Source: Lachnospiraceae bacterium (lineage in GTDB: Bacteria > Bacillota > Clostridia > Lachnospirales > Lachnospiraceae). Taken from it: a DNA stretch of 38,867 nt. Each line of letters starts with the position of its first letter. The stretch's first letter is position 1. This document shows, in pieces, positions 23,249 to 30,844 of the stretch. The stretch lies in the NCBI GenBank assembly GCA_017463225.1, contig JAFTPO010000037.1:1-38867 (forward strand), read 5' to 3'. Under the pieces are notes generated by a model, which saw only the letters and a program-made list of their open reading frames with translations, made no database searches and had not been told where the DNA came from. Both the position numbers and the translations under genes were made by a program.

Positions 23249-24928
23249 TTAGGTGCAATGAGCTAACAGACAGGCCACCTTGTCTCCATTAAGCTTTACC
23301 TTAGTAGCGTAGGCAATTGCTCCTTCGAAGCAGGCTTTATCAGCAAAGGCTCCCTTTTTAATAGCCATAATAAACAAATCCATAGCACAGTAGTCTATCA
23401 ACTCTCGCTGAAGAGTATTTAGAGCTCTATCCCTATAATACGGAAGCGTCATATCAGCCACCTTTACTCTAAACTCATCCACCTGTTTAACCCACTTAAA
23501 GCCCTCCGACATAGCCTCCTCTATACCAACCATAACATAGTCATAGTTCATCACCATTATGGCGCCGTTTTGGTCCTTCATATACTCCTGTTCATCAAAG
23601 TCATAAAGACCTTTTCCATCACTTATAAGCTGGCATACGGTATTGTCCAATATAATCCTATTCCCTGTAAGGCTTTTATAGGCATAAAGCAGCACCTCCT
23701 TATCAGGATATACCACTGACATATTGTTTATACAATCACTTTCAACTAAGCAGCTCACATCTAAAAAGGCACTTAAGGATACCCCTTTTGGAGTCATTGT
23801 TCTGGCATAGTCTCTCAATTCATTTATAAATCTGTGGTCATATACAGCATTTTTCTTAGCTACACTATAATTGCCTTTTTGAATGTCTTCTACAGTTCCC
23901 ACCTTTGTACATACAAAGTTGTGAATCAGGCTGACATAAGCTCTTACCACTCCCTGAGAAAATATTTGCATCATTTCCTTATCTGACCTACACATCTTCT
24001 CTACAAGCTTTAGCTTGTCAACACTGTACCACCTACTAATTCTATCCGGAATATATGCAACAGTATTACACTCTTCAAAATAATAGTATAGAAGCCATAA
24101 TCTGTCTCTTTGCTCCTTGTACCTATGCTTCATCAGTATTAGAATAACTCTCTCTGCAAAACCATCATGGCCACTTAAAATATCAAAACTATGTTTCCAT
24201 TCCTTAACACCTGTCCTACTAAAGTATCTTTTTCTTCGCTTAAGGATAAGCTCTAATGTAGATATGCTCTGTTCCCTATAATACTTTGTCTCAGTAGACC
24301 AATCCATATTTTTCCTGTTCATAGGAAAAACATGTCCGCTAGTAATATTCCTTGGCTCTAACAATCTTCTTAAGGAATGTGGTTTATCCATGCCGTAAAA
24401 TTGTTTCCTCTCCCAGCTCATCTGAGTGAAGATATGAAGCCTTAGGTCATCCGGCATCTTGGGGTCTGCTATGGCATAGTTGAGTATATCACCGGAGCCT
24501 TTGCCGAAAAGCTGTGCTTTACCCTTATTTTTCCGCTCCTCGTATAAGTTCAAGTAGCAATGCATACATACGGTCTTGCTTGGGGATACATAGGTAAGAC
24601 GCGTATTCTTATCCTTAATTAGATTTCCGGCCAAGGCATATTCTCCTAAAAATATGGCCATAAGCACAGGCTGAGCCACTACACAGATGTTTCCATCCTC
24701 AGGATCATCACTGTCATATCCTAAAGCCTCGTACTCCCTCCCAAACTTAGACATATACTCTTTGTGTGTCATACGAAGCCCCATATTTCCTCTACTATTA
24801 AGTATAATTGTGTCAGGATCCCTCAGTTGCTTTAACACAGTCTTTAAGGACTGGAAGCTACAATCCTTTAAATCTTCCTCATGGCCTAGTTTAACATCCC
24901 TATGAGAATTTACAACAGATAATCCCAT
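23249..24928 (-). CDS. Unrecognised 559-aa protein, last gene of the MoxR-vWA operon
   Basis: I do not recognise this protein. It is soluble, with no signal peptide or membrane helix, and rich in Tyr, Arg and Lys. Much of it looks helical. Segments such as MAIFLGEYALAGNLIKDK near residue 90 and LFIMAIKKGAFADKACFEG near the C-terminus look like ankyrin-type or other helical-repeat units, so a solenoid scaffold is plausible. A pair of cysteines in VCMHCYLNLYEER (about residues 121-133) might bind metal. GGGGGGA precedes the ATG and the upstream MoxR stop is 12 bases away, overlapping the SD, which implies translational coupling. It may be the substrate, adaptor or effector of the MoxR-vWA pair. 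No terminator is evident after its stop. Confidence 0.8.
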   Translation of the reverse strand: MGLSVVNSHRDVKLGHEEDLKDCSFQSLKTVLKQLRDPDTIILNSRGNMGLRMTHKEYMSKFGREYEALGYDSDDPEDGNICVVAQPVLMAIFLGEYALAGNLIKDKNTRLTYVSPSKTVCMHCYLNLYEERKNKGKAQLFGKGSGDILNYAIADPKMPDDLRLHIFTQMSWERKQFYGMDKPHSLRRLLEPRNITSGHVFPMNRKNMDWSTETKYYREQSISTLELILKRRKRYFSRTGVKEWKHSFDILSGHDGFAERVILILMKHRYKEQRDRLWLLYYYFEECNTVAYIPDRISRWYSVDKLKLVEKMCRSDKEMMQIFSQGVVRAYVSLIHNFVCTKVGTVEDIQKGNYSVAKKNAVYDHRFINELRDYARTMTPKGVSLSAFLDVSCLVESDCINNMSVVYPDKEVLLYAYKSLTGNRIILDNTVCQLISDGKGLYDFDEQEYMKDQNGAIMVMNYDYVMVGIEEAMSEGFKWVKQVDEFRVKVADMTLPYYRDRALNTLQRELIDYCAMDLFIMAIKKGAFADKACFEGAIAYATKVKLNGDKVACLLAHCT

Positions 24929-24940
24929 AATATCCCCCCT

Positions 24941-26431
24941 TTAAGCCGAAACTCCATAGTTAGCCTTGCACAGTCTAACATAATCCGGATTTCTGGTAGT
25001 TGCTGCCACTGACAATATATCTCTGTTCTCATTGATAAGCTGATAGCATCTGTAGCATATACTACAAGCTCCCTCATCAATATCCTCAGCAAAGCTAATA
25101 AAATTAGAGATATTTCCGGAGATTTCAAGTTTTAGGAGCTGAATACTTCTATCCGTCTCACCAATAATCTCATCCAATCTGTCCATAATATCCTGATTAC
25201 ATATCATTTCAGTCTCTTCCACATCATAAAAATCATCATCCTCTACAGGAACTATCAGGTCATACAACAATCTCTCCTCTATTTCATCCAGCTCCTTATA
25301 CTCTACATCCTCCTTATCCCATCTCGGTATATCTCCACCATCCTGGTAACCAAATACATTCCCCGGACCCATACCAGCCAGTCTGTTGCTTATAGCCTGA
25401 TAAAGATTATTTACAGTATCAAAATAGCCCTTAAAATACTGAGCAAGATCCCTTCTTTCATCCAAGACTACTAATTCCTTAGCCTTATCACCTATTACTC
25501 CTGCTATAACCTCCAAGGAATTCCACTTAGAAAACAAGCTTCCACCCTCGAAGTATTTCACATAGTATTTTTGATTGCCATTTATCAAATCAACTATTTT
25601 ATCCCTGCTAAGCCCTATACAGTTAAGCTTGTAGTGTCCTAAAAAGCCTGCTGCTATCTTCTCATCTCTTATAAACTGAGTTACCAGTGACAGAGATATA
25701 GGCTTATCCAGCTGTTCCATGCCATATATGGCGTGACTTAGATTCTCCCAGCCTCTGCAGGTAACCAAGGTCTCCTCCTTAGAATTTACAACACATTTAT
25801 ATACATAATTCTCATGCTTCTCCAGGTAATCACATATAGTTGGATGAAATCCTTTCTCACGGGCATAGCTTATAAATACCTTTGGCTCGAATCTAACCTT
25901 AAGCTTTCTCAGTCTGTCCAACACCGCAGCATCGAAGCTTCTGACATTCTTGTTATACTCCTTAGGATTACCACAAAGCACTATAACCCAACCCTCCGGC
26001 AAGCTGTGAGCTCCAATATTCTTAGTCTGAAGGAAGGCCAGCATAGCCGGCATAATACTGTCTGATACACAAGAAAACTCATCTAGCAGCAGGATTCCCT
26101 CTTTGTATCCCTGCTCTTTTTTCTCCATAACCTTTGCAATTATCTCAGACATAGTGTACTCAGTGTACTTGCCACACTGAAGCTCCTCTATAACAGGTAA
26201 TCCCAATAGAGAATTTCTGGTGTGATGGGTTAAGCTAAAGCTTACAAAGCCTATTCCCAGTTCCTCTGCCACCTGTGCCACCACCTCAGTTTTTCCTATA
26301 CCCGGTCCTCCCTCCAAATAAAAGGGAAGTCTGTTAACCTCCTTCATTATATAATTATCAGACATATCCTTAAGCAGATAAACCCTGATTCCATCTATAA
26401 GATTCTCCTTAGCCTCAGCCACTGTATACAT
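24941..26431 (-). CDS. MoxR-type AAA+ ATPase
   Basis: 496-aa AAA+ protein. Walker A is GGPGIGKTEVV (near residue 45). SLTHHTRNSLLGLP matches the MoxR/dynein-related pore region, Walker B is ILLLDEFSC, and sensor 1 falls in VLCGNPKEYNKNVRSFD, with candidate arginine-finger residues in LDRLRKL. The C-terminal ~200 residues are family-specific, acidic and helical, ending in ICYRCYQ. MoxR ATPases act with vWA-domain partners as chaperone-like machines that remodel or activate a third protein. The vWA gene is 19 bases upstream and an unknown gene 12 bases downstream, the classical ternary layout. Start supported by GGGGGAAG about 6 bases upstream. Confidence 0.9.
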   Translation of the reverse strand: MYTVAEAKENLIDGIRVYLLKDMSDNYIMKEVNRLPFYLEGGPGIGKTEVVAQVAEELGIGFVSFSLTHHTRNSLLGLPVIEELQCGKYTEYTMSEIIAKVMEKKEQGYKEGILLLDEFSCVSDSIMPAMLAFLQTKNIGAHSLPEGWVIVLCGNPKEYNKNVRSFDAAVLDRLRKLKVRFEPKVFISYAREKGFHPTICDYLEKHENYVYKCVVNSKEETLVTCRGWENLSHAIYGMEQLDKPISLSLVTQFIRDEKIAAGFLGHYKLNCIGLSRDKIVDLINGNQKYYVKYFEGGSLFSKWNSLEVIAGVIGDKAKELVVLDERRDLAQYFKGYFDTVNNLYQAISNRLAGMGPGNVFGYQDGGDIPRWDKEDVEYKELDEIEERLLYDLIVPVEDDDFYDVEETEMICNQDIMDRLDEIIGETDRSIQLLKLEISGNISNFISFAEDIDEGACSICYRCYQLINENRDILSVAATTRNPDYVRLCKANYGVSA

Positions 26432-26450
26432 ATCATCTTCCCCCTTTCCT

Positions 26451-27866
26451 TTATATGTCTATCAACCTCACCCACTCAGGCAGGTCTACACTGTAATAAT
26501 TCTCTCTTGAATCCCACTCCTTAGGAACCACAAAATACACCGGATAATCCGGCTTATAATCAGGAAACTCTCCACAGGCGTCAGTCAGATATATCAATCC
26601 TTGAACATTTTCTCCCTGATCCTTTAACTGAGCAATCCTATCAAATACCGGCACAAAGCTGGTTCCACCAAAGCCCTTAAACTCCATATCTTCTCCTAAA
26701 AAATCTATATCATCATGGTTTAAGCAAAGCTCCTCCTGTATCTCATAGTCGCATTGAATCAAATGCACATTTCCAAATCTCACTGTCTCCTTAAGCTCCC
26801 TAAATAGCTCATAGGTCTCCCTCAAAAACATACTGGCTATATCTCCGTTACATGAACCACTTGTATCAATAGCTATTACCAGAGAATCTATGTAGCTTAC
26901 CTCATTATCCTCTCTAGGCTCTACAAGTGGCATATCACCATACATATCCATACCATAGGTATACAACATAGAATCAATGCTATCCTCATCCAAAACCACC
27001 AGCTCCCGTTCTCTAATAAGCTCCTTTATAACCTGCTGATAGGATACACCTCTATCTCCTTCCTCTTTAGGTGTAACACATACATTCAGGTCTCCTGCCT
27101 GATGTCCAAATGCAATTTTAGAACCTCCCAGCATTAGCAAAGCATTCCTCACATCTGAGACACCTGTTATCTGACATATGGTCACTCTGGCATTCTCCCA
27201 CATTTCCTTAATAGCATTCTCAAGATTATCCATACTTGCTTTCTCAGTGGAACCTAAAACATCCTTACCCCAATATCTGTGGTCATCTGCTCTCACACCC
27301 TTTTCTCCGGTCAAAATATCCAGTGCCAAAGCCCTGCTTCCCTTAGCCACATGATACAGGGAATCTCCCTGCAGCTTATCTTTATACAGAGGCGAGTATA
27401 CTATTCTGCCAAGAGCCTGCTCCACCCCGTCGTTAGAAACCATCCTATGTCCACTATAATAAGACGAAAGTTTACTTATCATATCAAAGGCCTGTATATC
27501 CATAAGCCCCCACATCAACCTTTTACCGGAATACATTATGCTCCTCTCAAAATGTCCCAGTATTCCATGAATAAGCATATGTAACAATCTGTACTCTAAC
27601 TCATAGCAAGAGCCTCTATTGTACTTAAGCATCAATTTGACAGGATTGTAATAAACCTTTAGCCCATCTGTGACCATCAGTACTTTTTCCTTTACCGGAA
27701 CAAAATCAAAGCTGTTCATAATAGGAATCAACTGTGGCAGGTTGGTTCTTAGGTTGCTTTTCAACAGATTTATAACTGCTTTTGTCTCCTCAATCTGAGG
27801 AGTACTCCTCTTATACTGTGTGAGATGATAATCAAATTCTCTATTATTCCTCTCCTTTATAGCCAT
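26451..27866 (-). CDS. vWA-domain protein with degenerate metallopeptidase-like N-terminus
   Basis: 471 aa. The C-terminal half is a von Willebrand A domain with the MIDAS motif DTSGS (SLVIAIDTSGSCNG) and a later LIYLTDACG acidic site. The N-terminal half resembles the metallopeptidase-like domain found in vWA proteins of the DUF2201 type: HMLIHGILGH gives H-x3-H-x4-H, but the catalytic Glu of HExxH is Met, so peptidase activity is doubtful. An SD (GGGGGGA) lies 7 bases before the ATG. It is the second gene of the operon, 28 bases after the CbxX-type ATPase and 19 before MoxR. It probably forms the metal-dependent adhesion partner of that MoxR ATPase. Confidence 0.9.
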   Translation of the reverse strand: MAIKERNNREFDYHLTQYKRSTPQIEETKAVINLLKSNLRTNLPQLIPIMNSFDFVPVKEKVLMVTDGLKVYYNPVKLMLKYNRGSCYELEYRLLHMLIHGILGHFERSIMYSGKRLMWGLMDIQAFDMISKLSSYYSGHRMVSNDGVEQALGRIVYSPLYKDKLQGDSLYHVAKGSRALALDILTGEKGVRADDHRYWGKDVLGSTEKASMDNLENAIKEMWENARVTICQITGVSDVRNALLMLGGSKIAFGHQAGDLNVCVTPKEEGDRGVSYQQVIKELIRERELVVLDEDSIDSMLYTYGMDMYGDMPLVEPREDNEVSYIDSLVIAIDTSGSCNGDIASMFLRETYELFRELKETVRFGNVHLIQCDYEIQEELCLNHDDIDFLGEDMEFKGFGGTSFVPVFDRIAQLKDQGENVQGLIYLTDACGEFPDYKPDYPVYFVVPKEWDSRENYYSVDLPEWVRLIDI

Positions 27867-27894
27867 GTTGATTCCCCCCTTTGAATGTAAAAAT

Positions 27895-29580
27895 CTAGTT
27901 GGTATCCTGGAGAGCGAAGCCTATGGTTCGCTTCTCCTCTCTTATACCCTTGAGCTTGACTGTGGCATTGTTAACGTCCGCAAGTCTTATACCTCTGTCC
28001 TTTGAGTCAGACTTAAGGTTTCTTAAGCTTACCTGAGTTATCATAGCCTTTACCAGCTTTCGCATGGTTCTGGCATTTCCGAATTCCTCCTCGTCATCAT
28101 TCATAGCGAAGTCAACGTAGTCAAGAATTGCCTGCTTAGCACCCTTTCTAAGGATATAGCCATTCTCCTTAACCATTTCCACAGCTATATCAAGAAGCTG
28201 CTCTCTGGTGTAATCCACGAACTCCACCTCTCTGGTAATTCTGGATCTTAAACCTTCATCCAGCTGGAAGAATTCTGTGGCCTCTCTAGGATACATAGCG
28301 AATATTACGGTTACGTCATCGTACTCCTCCATGTATCGAACAAACTCCTTAATAGCCTCGTTAACAAAGTCACCGGACTTGTTATTAAGGAAGAAACCAG
28401 CCTCATCCACGAAGAGAATGCCTCCTCTGGCCTCATTGAATTTTCTGGCAACCTGATTTGCAGTATGTCCCACAAACTTACCTATAAGGTCCTTACGGGT
28501 GGCCATAACAAAGTTGCCGTTTCCGCAGCCTGCCTCATCAAATATAGATGAAATAAGCTTGCCGCAGGTGGTCTTTCCGGTTCCGGGATTTCCGAAGAAT
28601 ACCATATGCTCTCTGGTATTCTTTAATAGTGGATTGCTCTTGCTCTCCACCATCAGAGCGGTAATCTCATCCACAACCTCCTTAACATTGTCAAGGCCAA
28701 CCATGGACTTAAGCTTGTCTGTTGCGTTACGGCTATCCACCACCACCGAAACCTCAAAATCAGAAGATCTAAGCTCTAGGCGGTTTCCATCCATCTCAGC
28801 ATTGTCTCTGGCAAGGTCAAGAAAGGTGGCGATATCCTCCTCGCTCATATACTTGCCTCTTTTCTTTACGAGGCTTCTAACCATAGCTGTCTTGTCGCAA
28901 TCCTTAGAGAGCTCAAACATCTCTCCATCCAACAAGACATCCATAACATGTGTCTCGTAGTAATCCTTAGGAAATTCCGGAAGCTCCAATACCTCGAAGC
29001 CGAAATCGTAGATTAGCCTTTGAACTGCCGGAGTCTTGATAAGCTTAGGGGATATCTGAATGTACTGACAAGGTGTCTTACAGTAAGATATACATCTAAA
29101 GAAATCCTCCCAATCATTGAACACATCCACGGAGCTTATGAAGATTGCGCTCTCGTTGTTATTATTTATGTTGGCAAGGGTGACTCCTAAGTTTAGCTCC
29201 TTCTTCTCTCTGTCGCAGAAGGTTATAAGATCCAAATCAACAGTTGTAACACCACAGCAGCTGTCCTCATAGCTCTCGTAATCGCAATCCCACTCCCAGT
29301 CATCCACCTCGTAGGATGCTGAGCCATATCCACCGAATACCGCTGCAGTCTTAAGAGCCATATTTCTATCATCAGTTGCTAGGATTATTCGTCGAAAACC
29401 ACCCTCGCCTCTTCTATCAATATAGTCTCTAACCACCTTCATATAAGGACCTGAAAGTCTATCTCTTGCATCGAAGTTGCTCCAAAAGAAGGTAGGCAAC
29501 GGCTGAGTGTTCTTAATATACGCTGTACCTCTTGAAATATTTACGTAGTTGCTATTAAACTTGTTCCTAAAATAATGCAT
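27895..29580 (-). CDS. CbxX/CfxQ-type AAA+ ATPase with a long N-terminal extension
   Basis: 561 aa. The C-terminal ~270 residues are a CbbX/SpoVK-like AAA+ module: Walker A GNPGTGKTTC (about residues 331-340), Walker B ILFVDEAGFF, sensor region VIFAMYPRE and arginine-finger candidates RSRITRE, then a helical lid. The first ~285 residues have alternating strand-helix segments (RRIILATDDRN; AIFISSVDVF) and a helical end but no P-loop; they may be a decayed first AAA domain, giving a tandem ring like ClpB or SpoVK relatives. AGGAGA precedes the ATG. It is the first gene of the four-gene operon. CbbX-type proteins remodel partner complexes; the partner here is unknown. Confidence 0.88.
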   Translation of the reverse strand: MHYFRNKFNSNYVNISRGTAYIKNTQPLPTFFWSNFDARDRLSGPYMKVVRDYIDRRGEGGFRRIILATDDRNMALKTAAVFGGYGSASYEVDDWEWDCDYESYEDSCCGVTTVDLDLITFCDREKKELNLGVTLANINNNNESAIFISSVDVFNDWEDFFRCISYCKTPCQYIQISPKLIKTPAVQRLIYDFGFEVLELPEFPKDYYETHVMDVLLDGEMFELSKDCDKTAMVRSLVKKRGKYMSEEDIATFLDLARDNAEMDGNRLELRSSDFEVSVVVDSRNATDKLKSMVGLDNVKEVVDEITALMVESKSNPLLKNTREHMVFFGNPGTGKTTCGKLISSIFDEAGCGNGNFVMATRKDLIGKFVGHTANQVARKFNEARGGILFVDEAGFFLNNKSGDFVNEAIKEFVRYMEEYDDVTVIFAMYPREATEFFQLDEGLRSRITREVEFVDYTREQLLDIAVEMVKENGYILRKGAKQAILDYVDFAMNDDEEEFGNARTMRKLVKAMITQVSLRNLKSDSKDRGIRLADVNNATVKLKGIREEKRTIGFALQDTN

Positions 29581-29805
29581 AACAATCTCTCCTTTACAAA
29601 GCTAGTTAATATATAATCATCCAGGATTAATACAATGAGTATCCAATAGTGCTACTGCATCAATATAATATTAGCAACGATGCAATCCTATAAAGCGGAT
29701 CAAATGGCAATATTTTCAACCCCTATTTCAATACATATATCAATCCGGAAACATCTAAATATAGAATAGAACATTTCCGGCAAAATATCTCTCAACCCGT
29801 AGTTT
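29581..29805 (-). promoter_or_regulatory. Upstream region of the AAA-vWA-MoxR operon
   Basis: This 225-base AT-rich stretch separates the two minus-strand operons and contains no gene. It holds two inverted repeats that might be operators: CCGGAAA/TTTCCGG (29745-29751/29774-29780) and TGCATC/GATGCA around 29655-29683. Several TTGAAA- and TATATT-like hexamers are present, but none has clear spacing, so I do not name a promoter. Confidence 0.4.
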
Positions 29806-29836
29806 AAAAAAACAAGGTGGAGTATTCTCCACCTTG
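29806..29836 (-). terminator. Terminator of the recQ-dprA operon
   Basis: A perfect 10-bp stem CAAGGTGGAG/CTCCACCTTG (29813-29836), followed on the minus strand by seven T residues. It separates the recQ-dprA operon from the AAA-vWA-MoxR operon. Confidence 0.93.
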
Positions 29837-29837
29837 C

Positions 29838-30830
29838 CTACTTGTTATTTATTATGTTCATAAAGTTCAGCTGCTGTCCTTCTATCTCCTCAGCATTACC
29901 AGATTTGATAATGGGTTGGGTGATAATATCATACAGCCTTCTGTTGTCCTCTATGGAATATGGTATTCCTCCTTGTTCTATAAGCTTTTGATTCCCCTGG
30001 CAGTCCGTATCCTTCCATACAAACACCTTGCCATAGTCATGCTTCATAGCTTCAGTAGCGCCTGACCAGGTTCCACCGGTACCAAAGTCAGATTCCGCCA
30101 CAAAGGTTCCATAAGCTGAACCGTATATATACTTGTTTCTATTCATGGCTCTGGCTGCGGAAAAGCCCGCTACCGGAAGGTAATCTGACAAAAGAAGCAT
30201 ATTACCTGAGAGAATTCTTTGGCTTACTTCTTTCTTCTTAATCTTACTTGCCAGAGAATCTGCCAAAAATTCCACTGCAGCTCCACCCTTTGCCATAGCA
30301 ATATTTTCGGCTATAGAATCCGCTCCTTTTGCTCCTCCGGAGTATATCATAAGATGTTCTTCAACCGCCTTATCCACCAGTTTGCTTACAAAATCAGCCC
30401 CTGCAACACTTAAGTTTCTGGAGCCTACCACTCCTATTCCAACCTTACTTGCCAGCTCAATATTTCCTGCATAAAAAAGCACTGGTGGCTTCTTAGACTT
30501 TAGCTTTGACTTAAGCATAACCGGATACTTATCATTAAGCATAGTAATGGTATGTATTCCTCTTTTCTCATAGTCATCTAAGGCAAATGCTACAGCAGCT
30601 CCTCTGTCTGCCAGTCTTTTAATGCGCTCAAGCTCTAGGTCATCATAGCCCATATTCTTTATATCCTGACAGTTCTCCAAAATCACCTTAGGCTCCAATC
30701 CACATTTTATCAAATTATCCAGAAATGTATTCCACTGGCCTAAGGAGAGGGGCTTTACGCCAGCCTCCCCATCCAGCCCAAGCTGTGAGCAAAGAAGTAT
30801 TATGCTCATCTCATTGTCTGTATATCTCAT
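29838..30830 (-). CDS. DprA/Smf-like Rossmann protein
   Basis: 330 aa. The core matches the DprA/Smf nucleotide-binding fold: GIGVVGSRNLSVAG (GSR motif), YSGGAKGADSIAENIA (the SGGAxGxD motif) and EFLADSL, with a further GTGGTWSGATEAMKH segment. An N-terminal helical region is present, but the C-terminal winged-helix of many DprA proteins is not evident. Canonical DprA loads RecA on incoming single-stranded DNA during transformation. This diverged copy follows a RecQ-phosphoribosyltransferase gene by only 14 bases and is terminated right after, so it more likely works with that helicase. A role in defence or DNA processing is inferred. Confidence 0.85.
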   Translation of the reverse strand: MRYTDNEMSIILLCSQLGLDGEAGVKPLSLGQWNTFLDNLIKCGLEPKVILENCQDIKNMGYDDLELERIKRLADRGAAVAFALDDYEKRGIHTITMLNDKYPVMLKSKLKSKKPPVLFYAGNIELASKVGIGVVGSRNLSVAGADFVSKLVDKAVEEHLMIYSGGAKGADSIAENIAMAKGGAAVEFLADSLASKIKKKEVSQRILSGNMLLLSDYLPVAGFSAARAMNRNKYIYGSAYGTFVAESDFGTGGTWSGATEAMKHDYGKVFVWKDTDCQGNQKLIEQGGIPYSIEDNRRLYDIITQPIIKSGNAEEIEGQQLNFMNIINNK

Positions 30831-30844
30831 AGTCTACTCTCCCC

